DNA of 64,000 nucleotides, taken from PALSA-243 sp049522755. GTDB lineage: Bacteria > Acidobacteriota > Terriglobia > Bryobacterales > Bryobacteraceae. The notes under the pieces are model-generated. The model was not told the DNA's origin, searched no databases, and worked only from the letters and a program-made list of their open reading frames with translations. The position numbers and the translations under genes are program-made. This document shows, piece by piece, positions 44,944-53,834 of this stretch (position 1 is the first letter of the stretch; each line of letters begins with the position of its first letter). The stretch is from assembly GCA_049522755.1 (NCBI GenBank), contig JBEKNN010000004.1, forward strand, positions 1 to 64,000, given 5' to 3'.

Positions 44944-45492
44944 ATGAGCGACCTTTCCAGACGTCAGATGTGCTTACGAATATCGATGCTGTTCAACGGC
45001 CTTGTAGGAGCGATACTCGGCATTCCAGTCGTACGTTATCTGCTTTATCCCGTGACGCGCGGCCAAAGCGCGGCCGATAATCGCTGGACCTCGCTTGGCG
45101 CCGTCGATCGGTTTCCTTCGGGGCAGACGCGGCTGGCGACATATCGGAGTCCCGTCGCGAATCTATCCGACGGCGAGACGGCGGAGATTCCTTGCTGGGT
45201 ACGAAACATCGACGGAAACAACTTCCAGGTGTTCGCCATCAATTGCGCCCACCTCGGATGTCCCGTCCGATGGTTTCCGCAATCGCGATTGTTTATGTGC
45301 CCGTGTCATGGCGGGGCATACTATGAAGATGGCTCCCGTGCCTCGGGTCCGCCCGAGCGAGGCCTGTTCCAATATCCGTTTAAGATTCTCGACGGACAAC
45401 TTCAGATTCAGGCGGGCGAGCTTCCGACACCGGGTCCTTCGGCCGCGAACAGAGACCTCATCAATATACGGAGGCAGAGCCCATGCGCCTGA
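44944..45492 (+). CDS. Rieske [2Fe-2S] protein of a bc-type complex
   Basis: 182 residues. N-terminal membrane anchor (about 14-38), then the Rieske fold with cluster motifs CAHLGCP and CPCHGGAYY, including both His ligands and the disulfide cysteines. Accepts electrons from quinol at the Qo site and passes them to cytochrome c. Its end overlaps the cytochrome b start by 10 bases. A cytochrome c1 gene is absent from the operon; the diheme lipoprotein or the cytochrome b fusion domain probably substitutes. Confidence 0.93.
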   Translation: MSDLSRRQMCLRISMLFNGLVGAILGIPVVRYLLYPVTRGQSAADNRWTSLGAVDRFPSGQTRLATYRSPVANLSDGETAEIPCWVRNIDGNNFQVFAINCAHLGCPVRWFPQSRLFMCPCHGGAYYEDGSRASGPPERGLFQYPFKILDGQLQIQAGELPTPGPSAANRDLINIRRQSPCA

Positions 45493-46940
45493 TCCGTACA
45501 GCGGCCCAGTGGCTCGACGAGCGCCTCCAACTGGGCGCGCCAATTCGCGACACGATGGAGCATCCAATTCCCAGAGATACGGCAAGCTGGTTCTATGTCT
45601 TTGGCAGCGCCGCGATGACGGTGTTCGCGTTTCAGCTTGTTACCGGGATCTTGCTCGCGCTAGTCTATGTGCCATCGGCTGCGGAAGCTTGGAACAGCTT
45701 ACAGATTCTGAACCATCAAATAAGCCTCGGATGGTTCATTCGCGCCCTGCATGGTTGGGGATCGAATTTCATGCTGGCCATTGTGCTGATCCACATGGTC
45801 CAAGTGTTTCTTTTTGGAGCCTATAAGTATCCCCGGGAGCTCACGTGGATTCTTGGCGTTTTCCTGCTGCTGATGACGCTCGGCATGGCGTTCACCGGCC
45901 AGGTTCTGCGCTTCGACCAGGATGCCTACTGGGGACTTGGAATTGGAGCGTCAATCTGCAGCCGTGTGCCGTTCGTCGGCCCGGCGCTCGTGAGTCTGCT
46001 GTTAGGAGGCCCGATCATCGCGGGCGCCACACTGTCACGCTTTTTCGCACTGCACGTGTTCGTGATTCCCGGACTGCTAATTGCGTTTGTGGGCTTGCAC
46101 GTGCTCCTGATCCTGAAGCTGGGTATCAATGAGTGGCCGATGCCGGGCCGGCTCGTTCGCCGCTCCGATTATCGGGAGAAGTATCACGAGCTGACTCACA
46201 CGGACGGCGTACCCTTTGTGCCGTACGGAGTTTGGAAAGATGCGGTGTTCTCCGGGCTGATTCTCCTCACCATCGCCGCCTGCGCGCTATACTTTGGCCC
46301 CTTCGGCCCGAGCGGCCAGCCAGACCCCCGCGTGATCCAAACCGCGCCCAGACCCGATTATTTTTTCCTGTGGCTCTATGCGCTGCTGTCTTTGCTTCCG
46401 CCACAACTCGAGACTCCGGTTCTGCTGATTGGCCCCGTGATCGCGTTGATTGTTCTCCTCGGGCTGCCGTTCGTTTCGGGCGAAGGCGAGAAAAGCTGGA
46501 AGCGGCGTCCGATCGCAGTACTGACAATCGTGCTTGTCGCCGTATCGCTTGGCACTTTCACCAACATGGCCGATCATACGCCGTGGAGCCCGGTAATGGA
46601 TGCATCGACTTCTGCTTCCATTCCATCGAAGCTCTTGAGCGGACGCACACCGGTTCAGATTCAAGGCGCACTGGTGTTCCAAGAGAAGCAATGCCACAAT
46701 TGCCACGCGCTCGGCGGAATCGGTGGACAACGGGGGCCGGCTCTTGACGCCGTCGCTGTTCGCCTGACTGGCGATCAGCTCATACGCCAGGTACTCCAAG
46801 GCGGCGGCAACATGCCCGCCTACGGAAAAAATCTCGATCCTGCGGAGACGACGTCCCTGGTGGCATTTCTTCAGACGCTGCATCCCGCGGCATCGGCCCC
46901 AGCAAGAGATGCTTCTCAGGCGCCGGGAGCCCAACCGTGA
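45483..46940 (+). CDS. Cytochrome b fused to a C-terminal cytochrome c domain
   Basis: 485 residues. The b6-like part has four heme-ligand His in RALHGWGSN, IVLIHMVQV, FALHVFVIPG and FVGLHVLLIL. A subunit IV-like part follows (about 235-375) in which the Qo motif, usually PEWY or PDWY, reads PDYFFLW. The end (about 395-470) is a monoheme cytochrome c with CHNCH and a likely Met in GNMPAYG. Fusion of quinol-oxidising b with a cytochrome c in one chain shortens the path to the oxidase encoded upstream. The stop overlaps the GTG of ctaG. Confidence 0.92.
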   Translation: MRLIRTAAQWLDERLQLGAPIRDTMEHPIPRDTASWFYVFGSAAMTVFAFQLVTGILLALVYVPSAAEAWNSLQILNHQISLGWFIRALHGWGSNFMLAIVLIHMVQVFLFGAYKYPRELTWILGVFLLLMTLGMAFTGQVLRFDQDAYWGLGIGASICSRVPFVGPALVSLLLGGPIIAGATLSRFFALHVFVIPGLLIAFVGLHVLLILKLGINEWPMPGRLVRRSDYREKYHELTHTDGVPFVPYGVWKDAVFSGLILLTIAACALYFGPFGPSGQPDPRVIQTAPRPDYFFLWLYALLSLLPPQLETPVLLIGPVIALIVLLGLPFVSGEGEKSWKRRPIAVLTIVLVAVSLGTFTNMADHTPWSPVMDASTSASIPSKLLSGRTPVQIQGALVFQEKQCHNCHALGGIGGQRGPALDAVAVRLTGDQLIRQVLQGGGNMPAYGKNLDPAETTSLVAFLQTLHPAASAPARDASQAPGAQP

Positions 46941-47551
46941 CCTGGCGCATTGCCTCAGTGGCGGGTGGGATAGCCGTGGCAGCAACGGCCATTGGTTCGC
47001 CGTTGGCGCATCTCGATCACCACCTGCTGGTTGCGCACATGGTGCAGCACCTCCTTCTAATGCTTGTCGCGGCTCCTTTAATCCTGCTCGGAATGCGATC
47101 CACCGCGTTGCCGCAGACGCCCGCGGCCGTTTGCTGGCTTGCCGGCAGCGGCGCGGTAATCTTGTGGCGCATCCCCCCGGTTTTCGACTTGGCCCTCAAA
47201 TCGACCTTTTGGCATGAGTTCGAGCACGCCAGTTTCTTTCTCGCGGGACTGCTCTTCTGGCGACCGGTGATCGGCAATTCGGGCTGGTCGGCTCCGGTCT
47301 ATCTCTTCCTCGCGACGCTTCCCTGCGACGCTCTCTCCGCCTTTCTTGCATTCTGCGGCCATGTCGTGTACCGGTCCTATTTATCGGCGGGGACCGGAAT
47401 GTTCGGACTTTCGGCGCTGGACGATCAGGAACTCGCCGGGGCGTTAATGTGGGTCGCCGTAACGTTTTTCTATCTGATCCCTGCACTTGTGCTGGCAGCC
47501 CGTCTGCTTTCGGACGAACACAACCAGGCCGCCGAAATCAGGGTTGCATAG
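46937..47551 (+). CDS. ctaG: CtaG-like cytochrome c oxidase assembly protein (caa3_CtaG)
   Basis: 204 residues, about six membrane helices. It is the caa3-type CtaG of Bacillus and Actinobacteria, unrelated to the copper chaperone Cox11. His-rich first loops (HLDHHLLVAHMVQHLLLM) and HEFEHASFFLAGLLFW are characteristic. Needed for CuB or oxidase assembly. It starts with GTG overlapping the cytochrome b stop (GTGA). The next gene, heme O synthase, begins directly after its stop. Confidence 0.88.
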   Translation: MTWRIASVAGGIAVAATAIGSPLAHLDHHLLVAHMVQHLLLMLVAAPLILLGMRSTALPQTPAAVCWLAGSGAVILWRIPPVFDLALKSTFWHEFEHASFFLAGLLFWRPVIGNSGWSAPVYLFLATLPCDALSAFLAFCGHVVYRSYLSAGTGMFGLSALDDQELAGALMWVAVTFFYLIPALVLAARLLSDEHNQAAEIRVA

Positions 47552-48484
47552 ATGAACAGTGTTTCCACGCCTGCTCTCGAGATCGGTCGAGTCGCACAGC
47601 CGTCGCGATTCTTAGCGGTGCGCGACCTGGTTCGAGACTTTTGGACCCTCACCAAGCCCGAAGTCAACTTCCTGATTGTGATCGCGACATTTACCGGATT
47701 CTACCTCGCCGCTGTGAGTCAAGCGAACTCTTTCCGGTACGACCGGCTTTTTCACGCACTGGTTGGCACTCTGTTGGTTGCCAGCGGTGCTGGGGTATTG
47801 AACCAGTTTCTCGAACATCGCTTTGATGCAAGAATGCGACGCACTTCCAGACGTCCCATTGCCGCGGGCCGGCTCCGCCCGTCGACCGGTCTCTGGTTCG
47901 GAACATTGCTATCCGCGCTCGGCGCGACTTACCTGCTTCTTGTAGTAAATTATCTAGCGAGCCTTCTGGCTGTTGCCACCTTGGGGACTTACCTATTCGT
48001 CTACACTCCCCTCAAACGGAGAACTCCGCTATCTACAGTCGCTGGCGCCTTTCCAGGCGCGGTGCCACCGCTGATTGGTTGGGTCGCGGCGGGAGGGTCG
48101 ATAACGAGCGCCGAAGCGTGGATATTATACTCACTACTGTTCCTTTGGCAGTTTCCTCACTTCATGGCGATCGCATGGATGTATCGCGAAGACTATGCTC
48201 GGGCCGGGTATTACTTACTGCCGCAAGAGCACGACCACACCTTCGTCGCGTGGCTCACGGCAGTTCCTTCTCTTGCGCTGTTCGTGGTCAGCGTCCTCGC
48301 AGTGGACGGAACCACCGAAGGCATTCTCCAATACTCCTGCACGGTTGTCCTCGGATTGGGTCTCCTCTACTACGCGGCACGGCTCATCCTCTTCCGTTCG
48401 AGAATTGCGGCGCGGCACTTGTTGAAAGCTTCGATCATCTATCTCCCGTTAGAATTTTTGATTCTGACAGTCGGAAAAAGGTGA
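47552..48484 (+). CDS. ctaB: Protoheme IX farnesyltransferase (heme O synthase)
   Basis: 310 residues, about eight to nine membrane helices, UbiA superfamily. The prenyl-diphosphate/Mg-binding motif is NQFLEHRFDARMRRTSRRPI and a second Asp-rich-type loop is AIAWMYREDYARAGY. It converts heme B to heme O, the precursor of heme A used by the oxidase encoded upstream. It follows ctaG without a gap and appears to be the last gene of the operon. No heme A synthase (ctaA) is in the window. Confidence 0.93.
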   Translation: MNSVSTPALEIGRVAQPSRFLAVRDLVRDFWTLTKPEVNFLIVIATFTGFYLAAVSQANSFRYDRLFHALVGTLLVASGAGVLNQFLEHRFDARMRRTSRRPIAAGRLRPSTGLWFGTLLSALGATYLLLVVNYLASLLAVATLGTYLFVYTPLKRRTPLSTVAGAFPGAVPPLIGWVAAGGSITSAEAWILYSLLFLWQFPHFMAIAWMYREDYARAGYYLLPQEHDHTFVAWLTAVPSLALFVVSVLAVDGTTEGILQYSCTVVLGLGLLYYAARLILFRSRIAARHLLKASIIYLPLEFLILTVGKR

Positions 48485-48667
48485 CCCGGCTGTGTCGAAA
48501 GAAAAATCTCCCGGAGCGGCTCTGTGAGAGGCGAGGAATCCGCTAACCACATGATCGTTTCGGTTCTACGCCTCCAGTGCGCGCGCCTACCACTTCCCCT
48601 CCGGCGCCATGAAACAAGCACACGATGATCTGAAAAGCGTCGCGTTCGTTCTCTCTCTCCCCCGCGA

Positions 48668-49759
48668 CTATCTACCCCTGCCCTTTCCCGCCCAATCGTA
48701 TGACTCGCGGTATCGCAGCTTGACTCCGGGCCGGTTCACGCGTAAGCGGATTTCATGAGGGCCCGGGGCCGCGCCTTCCGGAACATTAAATCCCAGGGTG
48801 TAGCTGATGCGCATATCCTCCAGCGCCAAGCGCACTCCCTCATCCAGATCGTTGCGAGCGTCGAATGCGGTGGCGCCGGTCCGTTCGGCGAGTTCGTGCA
48901 TCGGCCCCCGGTAACTGCGGCAGCTAGTTGATAAGCCGCACGCATTCACGGTATACACGGCTACATCCGCCTTATTGAGTCTGCCTAAGGCAATTTCGAC
49001 GCGTGGCACAAAGTCTATACCGCCGACCGCCATGGGAAATCCGGCCGAGAGCCAAACCAAACTCTTCCTCCCGGGCACGTGCGCCAGATGGTCTGCGATT
49101 ACTTGGAGGGTGTGCAGCGTATCGAAAACCTCATTTTGCCAGAAGAGAATCTGCCATCCCGTATTTCCACCAGTTCCTCTGCCGCGGCCGGGAGGGTCGT
49201 CGTCCACTGTGGGGAGTCCAACACCTGCCTCTTCCACTGCCGGTATCAGTGCGGACACATCAGTAGTGAAATCATGCAGTAATCGAGGATCGTGGTCCAA
49301 AATATAGATGGCAACCCTCTCCCGTGGCTGGTATCTCTTGAGCAGCCCGATGACCTGTTCTTGCGCCTGCAGCCGATACGAATATTTGATATTGAGCCAA
49401 TCGAGCAGAATCACCGAATAGCCGGCGGGCGCTTCCACGGAATCGCCCGAAGCGGCCGGCCGCGTACCGCGATCGGCCGCGAAAAGTGTAATCGGCTGCG
49501 GCTTACGGTCGTCCTCGATTTGGAAATCCGTCCGTTGCAGATCGGCCACCGGCCTGCCCTGGGAATCTTCCGCCACCACTCGGACTTGTACCAGGTTAGT
49601 GGTGGATCGAATCACCAGGTCGGAGTCGAAAGGCACAGTGTCCTGGCCGAAGACGGCTCCCACCACTGCCAGGAAGGAAACGCAACGCGCAAATCGCTTC
49701 GCGACTATGGCGACGCTTCCCTCTGAGTTGCCGTGCCACTTGGCAGATGTGCGAAACAT
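48668..49759 (-). CDS. VWFA-related acidobacterial-type secreted protein
   Basis: 363 residues, signal peptide about 20-38 after a longer basic N-terminus (AKRFARCVSFLAVVGAVFGQ). Family features: VIRSTTNLVQVRVVAEDSQG, DFQIEDDRKPQPITLF, a GYSVILLDWLN strand, RKSLVWLSAGFPM, and the C-terminal MRISYTLGFNVPEG. Same family as 7395-8537 but only distantly similar. An excellent ribosome site (AAGGAGG) precedes ATG 49759 and a TATAAT box lies at 49785-49780. Monocistronic; function unknown. Confidence 0.87.
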   Translation of the reverse strand: MFRTSAKWHGNSEGSVAIVAKRFARCVSFLAVVGAVFGQDTVPFDSDLVIRSTTNLVQVRVVAEDSQGRPVADLQRTDFQIEDDRKPQPITLFAADRGTRPAASGDSVEAPAGYSVILLDWLNIKYSYRLQAQEQVIGLLKRYQPRERVAIYILDHDPRLLHDFTTDVSALIPAVEEAGVGLPTVDDDPPGRGRGTGGNTGWQILFWQNEVFDTLHTLQVIADHLAHVPGRKSLVWLSAGFPMAVGGIDFVPRVEIALGRLNKADVAVYTVNACGLSTSCRSYRGPMHELAERTGATAFDARNDLDEGVRLALEDMRISYTLGFNVPEGAAPGPHEIRLRVNRPGVKLRYRESYDWAGKGRGR

Positions 49760-50073
49760 GGAAGCCTCCTTGGACGCTGATTATACTGCCGTGCCGCCCA
49801 TCGCGCTATCGGATTTCCAAATCGGCACAGCGATCTCTTTACCTCCCGTACGGCATCGCACTTCAGCGCAGCGATTTGTATCTGATGGCCCAAGTTCACG
49901 CCGCCTCGCGCCGGGCATGGGCCGGCCACCGTCGCGACCCTCGCACTGCTTGGAGGCTGGCGACGCGACTCAGCGCAGCCCCAGCCTACGGTCTACCTGG
50001 AGCTCGCGGGCGGCTTGCGCAAGAGCGTTTGACATCCTGGAGACCACCGCACGTCCGTCAAATAAAGACCAGA
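49760..50073. other. Intergenic region
   Basis: About 310 bases. Apart from the minus-strand TATAAT box and ribosome site of the VWFA gene at its left end, nothing was recognised; the open frames here have no coding character. Confidence 0.4.
49780..49785 (-). promoter_or_regulatory. -10 box upstream of the VWFA gene
   Basis: Perfect TATAAT on the minus strand within CAGTATAATC, 20 bases before ATG 49759. No convincing -35 at 17-base spacing. The cytochrome c gene at 50583 has the same CAGTATAAT context. Confidence 0.5.
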
Positions 50074-50583
50074 TCAGCGGCCGCTTGCCGCGTGGCCGTC
50101 ACCGGTTATCGAACTAACAATGGCATCGGTTGCTCTGGTCAGTGGCCGGTTTCCCGCTTTTGCTCCATTCACCTGTAGGACGTAAGCGGTGATATTGACT
50201 GTGGTCTCGTCATTCATGCCCTCGGGCGGAAACGAGACGACGGTTTCCTGAAAACGCGCGATGAGTTGGGCCGCGGTCTTCGCCCCCCAGTGATCGATGA
50301 AGGTCTTGCCAGTCAGAGGGGCGACGAAGCCCCGAGGTCCTATGAATTCCCGATAGGACGCGGACAGGGAGCTGACCGGCGGCAGTTCACCCGGGTCGCC
50401 CTTTCGTCCCAGCAATGTAGAAGTGTGGCATTTGCCGCAAGTGTTCTCATATGCCGCGCGGCCTGCCTCAGCTTGAGCCAAAGTAAAGACACTGGGTGGA
50501 GTGGGTTGTTGGCCGGTCAGAACGAAGAGTCCTGAGCCGAGAACAGCCGCGAGCAGCATTGCTTTGGGTGTCACCGTTGTCAC
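50074..50583 (-). CDS. Monoheme cytochrome c, periplasmic
   Basis: 169 residues. Signal peptide (about 1-25) and one heme site CGKCHTSTLLGR (about residue 49); a Met ligand may lie in FPPEGMNDETTVNITAYVLQ. It is preceded by TATAAT (50605-50600) and a GAGG ribosome site before the GTG start. It stands alone, so the partner redox enzyme is not apparent. It is close to, but not within, the subtilase/ABC/FAD set further right on the same strand. Confidence 0.85.
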   Translation of the reverse strand: MTTVTPKAMLLAAVLGSGLFVLTGQQPTPPSVFTLAQAEAGRAAYENTCGKCHTSTLLGRKGDPGELPPVSSLSASYREFIGPRGFVAPLTGKTFIDHWGAKTAAQLIARFQETVVSFPPEGMNDETTVNITAYVLQVNGAKAGNRPLTRATDAIVSSITGDGHAASGR

Positions 50584-50599
50584 CTCACGTGCTGCGCCA

Positions 50600-50605
50600 A
50601 TTATA
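50600..50605 (-). promoter_or_regulatory. -10 box upstream of the monoheme cytochrome c
   Basis: Perfect TATAAT on the minus strand within CAGTATAATT, 17 bases before the GTG start at 50583. The -35 region is weak. Confidence 0.5.
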
Positions 50606-50709
50606 CTGAATCCCGGACTGCGGCCCAGGCTCCTGAATCAGCGAGGCGTCTATTAGCGCATCGAGTCCGGGCATGGCCAGATGCTCGAAGCTCGTGTCAA
50701 CGGCCCGCG

Positions 50710-51105
50710 TCACAGGAATTCGTCGGGCGGCCCGCTCATCACTTGCCGCACTTCGATTGGCATGTTCATCGGGACTCCGCCGGGTCCCGGCGCCGCCGAC
50801 GCCCGAGCGGCGATCGCATAAGCTTGCTCCGGACTATCGACTTCGACGATCCAGTAGCCCGCGAGAAACTCTTTGGCCTCCGGAAACACGCCGTCCGTGA
50901 TCGGCCCACCGTCTTTCCTGGCCCGCACCACCAGCGCCTGTTGCGGGCTGGCCAAGCCTTCGGCGGAAACAAACTCTCCGGATTCGCGGAGTGCCTTGTT
51001 GAGACCGCGCATGAACGCGATGTTCGCCTGAATGTCTTTTTTCGGCCAGGCACCAAACGCGTCATAGCCCGTCTTCGGGCAGTTCATCATCAAAATGTAC
51101 TTCAT
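50710..51105 (-). CDS. YCII-related (DGPF-type) domain protein
   Basis: 131 residues, single YCII-like domain: MKYILMMNCPKTGYDAFGAW, GEFVSAEGLASPQQALVVRA, KDGGPITDGVFPEAKEFLAG, YWIVEVDSPEQAYAIAARAS. Such proteins are often encoded beside ECF sigma factors, but none is next to this gene. GGAG lies 8-10 bases before ATG 51105. Function unknown. Confidence 0.9.
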   Translation of the reverse strand: MKYILMMNCPKTGYDAFGAWPKKDIQANIAFMRGLNKALRESGEFVSAEGLASPQQALVVRARKDGGPITDGVFPEAKEFLAGYWIVEVDSPEQAYAIAARASAAPGPGGVPMNMPIEVRQVMSGPPDEFL

Positions 51106-51236
51106 GGCTTTCTGCTCCTTTCGATTTTCGCACTCGCCTGTGCGCTTTCATTGGTGAGTCGGAGCAGGCGGCGTGTTCTCGACATCCTGGACAACGATTT
51201 CGGCAAAAAAAACTGGGCGAGTGTCTCGGGTCAAGA

Positions 51237-52004
51237 TTACTCCCCCGCCTGGCCGATCAGTGCGCCTTGCAGGTTTTCAAGTGACCGCTCTTCGAGGCTC
51301 TCGATCGCCCGCGCCGCGAACCCGCTCATGTTGGCGACTGCGAAACTGATGCCTTGCAGATTACGTTCCCTGGGAATACCGGGCGCCGGGCGCGGGTAGC
51401 CCGAAGCCAGAAACGCGATGCCATCGCCGACCTTCTGCACGCGGTACCGGTTCCGGTCGCAGCGCTCATCGAGACTGACTCCGAGCACGCCCGGCAGGCA
51501 CCCCGGGAAGCAGCGTTGCCCTCCCATCTCTCTGGCGGAAACCAGGAATACGCCCGCCGTGAGCGCCCGCTCAATGACGCCGCCGAACTGTTCCCCGTGA
51601 TCGGCATTGGCCGTTCCCAGGCTCAGGTTGACGATGTCCATGCGCTGCTCGATGGTCCACTCAATGGCTCGCAACAGGGCTCGCGCACCCGATCGCAGGT
51701 AGTTATGAAACACCTGGACCGCGAAGTATTCCGCCAGCGTGGCTTTCTCCTGAATCGCCGCCATCACGGCCGTGCCATGCCCCAGCCGGTCCACATAGGA
51801 GTCTTGCTCGACGACGCCATCCGGGCTAATCGAGACGCCTCCGGAGACGCCCGAAATATGGGGATGCCCCGCATGGACTCCACTGTCGATCACTGCCACT
51901 CTCACGCCGCGTCCTTCACATCCGGCGAAAGGAAGGCTGAGGCTGTCTCTCGGTGATCGCGCTTCGGGTAACGGCTCTTCAGGCGATGGCGGCATTGAAG
52001 TCAT
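51237..52004 (-). CDS. Short subtilisin-like serine protease, QhpE-like
   Basis: 255 residues. Complete S8 triad: Asp40 in VAVIDSGVH, His76 in RLGHGTAV and Ser220 in QGISFAVANMSG. It has neither signal peptide nor propeptide, so it should act in the cytoplasm, as does QhpE, the leader-cutting subtilase of quinohemoprotein amine dehydrogenase biogenesis. It overlaps the ABC exporter gene by 26 bases and belongs to a minus-strand set with that exporter and an FAD enzyme. Processing of a leader peptide before export is the likely role; the substrate gene is not in the window. Confidence 0.8.
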   Translation of the reverse strand: MTSMPPSPEEPLPEARSPRDSLSLPFAGCEGRGVRVAVIDSGVHAGHPHISGVSGGVSISPDGVVEQDSYVDRLGHGTAVMAAIQEKATLAEYFAVQVFHNYLRSGARALLRAIEWTIEQRMDIVNLSLGTANADHGEQFGGVIERALTAGVFLVSAREMGGQRCFPGCLPGVLGVSLDERCDRNRYRVQKVGDGIAFLASGYPRPAPGIPRERNLQGISFAVANMSGFAARAIESLEERSLENLQGALIGQAGE

Positions 52005-53751
52005 GACGGACTAACGTCATCCGCGCCCCACCGTCCCGCACGTTGATCACGGCGCCGGCGATTTCCGCAAGGGCGGGGCGATGCGTGATCACAATCAGTG
52101 TGCCGCCCTGCATGGCGGCGCGGAGACTCACCGCGATTTGCTTTTCCATCTCGCCATCCAGCGCGGACGTCGGTTCATCCAGAATCAGGACGCGCGGGTG
52201 GCGCAGCAGCGCCCGTGCCAGCGAAATGCGCTGCCGCTCTCCTACCGAAAGGGCCAGCCCGCGCTCGCCTGTTATAGTCTCGTAGCCCTGGGGCAGCCGG
52301 GCGATTAACTCATCGAGTCCGGCCGCTCGGCCTGCTTCTTCAATCTCTTGGCGGGACGCCCCAGCGCGGGCGTAAGCTATGTTCTCCGCGATAGTCGCGT
52401 TGAAGAGATACGGCGTTTGATCCACTAATACGATCTGCTCGCGCACGTCCGCCAGGCGAAACTGGCGAATGTCACGGCCGTCAATCAGAATGCGGCCCTG
52501 GTCCGGGTCAAGATAGCGAACCAACAGATCGGCCAGCGTGGATTTCCCCACTCCGCTCGGCCCCAGAATCGCGCAGAAGCTCCCTGCGGGAATCTCCAGG
52601 GAGACACTCTCCAGCACCGCGGCGCGGTCGTGCCGTATGCTCACTCCTTCCAGGCGTATCGCGCCTAGTACCGGCGGCAGCGGCACGGCGTCGGGGGCCT
52701 CAGTGACTTCCGGCGGAGTGTCGAATAACTCGAAGATACGGCCGAGTGAGACTCTGGCCGACGCCAGGCTCGCAGTCAGACTCATTAGATTCTGCACCGG
52801 CGAGAGCAGCCGCGTGTGATACGCCATGAACGCCACCAGAGTCCCGATGGTCATCGTGCCTTGAATGATCTGCCACCCGCCGTACAGGAATACCGCCGCC
52901 GTGGCGACAGTCAAAATCGTGCCGGGCAAAGCTCCGGTCATGAAAGAAGCGACCTGTACTTTCAGCATGGTTTCAACAAAAGCGTCATTCCGCTCCCGAA
53001 AGCGCTCCGCCTCGCGATCCCCCGCATTGAGAGAGACCACCACGCGCATGCCGAGGATGGAATCCACGAAGAAACTGCCCAGGTCGGCGCTTCGTTCCCG
53101 CAACTGCTTAGTGAACGCAGTCAGGATTCGCTGATACCTCACGAACGTGTAAATGCAAGCTGGTATCAGCACTACGCCAACCAGAAACAGCCGCCAGTTG
53201 AGCCAAAGCATCATCGCCACGCTGCCAATCAGGAACCCGACATTACTCAGTACTGAGAGCAGCGCATCCGCCGAGACTCGTTGCACCTCGCCCGCATCGT
53301 TATTCAGGCGCGACATCAGATCGCCGAGCCTGTATCTGGCGTAAAAGCGCGGCGAAAGCATTTGCAGATGCCGGAACAGCGCCAGGCGTATGTCAAAGAG
53401 CATGGCCGCCGAAATTTTCACATAACGGTAGCTCGCCAGAATGTTGAATACGAACCCCAGCACGGACGTAATGAACATGATGCCGGCGATCCACACCAGA
53501 GCGTGCATATCGCGGCGCAGCAGCGCCCGGTCGATCAATAGTTTTGAGACATAAGGCTGGAACAAAGTGAGAGCCGTGGCCCCAAGGCTGACGATCACAA
53601 CCAGACACAGCGGCCGCAAATATGGGCGTATGAAGACCCAGAGCCGCCGATAGGTCTGCCAATAAGCTACTGGCGGCCCAGGTGGCGGCAGTGACGAAGA
53701 TTCCGGCTGGCGTTCATCGCTTGTGATAGGCATAGCGCGCCTGCTGCTCAT
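51979..53751 (-). CDS. ABC transporter, fused membrane and ATPase domains, QhpF-like exporter
   Basis: 590 residues: a six-helix type IV exporter membrane domain (about 35-330) and a nucleotide-binding domain with Walker A LGPSGVGKST, signature LSVGERQRISLARALL, Walker B VLILDEPTSALD and switch His in VITHRPAL. No C39 peptidase domain is fused, consistent with a separate protease (the overlapping subtilase gene). ATG 53751 is used; ATG 53733 is also possible. Expected to export a processed polypeptide to the periplasm. Generic lipid or drug export cannot be excluded from sequence alone. Confidence 0.85.
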   Translation of the reverse strand: MSSRRAMPITSDERQPESSSLPPPGPPVAYWQTYRRLWVFIRPYLRPLCLVVIVSLGATALTLFQPYVSKLLIDRALLRRDMHALVWIAGIMFITSVLGFVFNILASYRYVKISAAMLFDIRLALFRHLQMLSPRFYARYRLGDLMSRLNNDAGEVQRVSADALLSVLSNVGFLIGSVAMMLWLNWRLFLVGVVLIPACIYTFVRYQRILTAFTKQLRERSADLGSFFVDSILGMRVVVSLNAGDREAERFRERNDAFVETMLKVQVASFMTGALPGTILTVATAAVFLYGGWQIIQGTMTIGTLVAFMAYHTRLLSPVQNLMSLTASLASARVSLGRIFELFDTPPEVTEAPDAVPLPPVLGAIRLEGVSIRHDRAAVLESVSLEIPAGSFCAILGPSGVGKSTLADLLVRYLDPDQGRILIDGRDIRQFRLADVREQIVLVDQTPYLFNATIAENIAYARAGASRQEIEEAGRAAGLDELIARLPQGYETITGERGLALSVGERQRISLARALLRHPRVLILDEPTSALDGEMEKQIAVSLRAAMQGGTLIVITHRPALAEIAGAVINVRDGGARMTLVRHDFNAAIA

Positions 53752-53834
53752 GAGTTCGGCTTATAGTTAGTCCAGATGATAACATTCCACGCGGCATAAG
53801 AATTTCCGGGCAAGTGCTGGCACAGTGGGCGCCG

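Noticed and set aside
51106..51236. Gap next to the QhpE-like gene examined for a hidden QhpC-like small subunit
   Set aside because: Only a 26-codon Arg/Ser-rich frame ending on the YCII start is present; it lacks the Cys/Trp pattern of QhpC.
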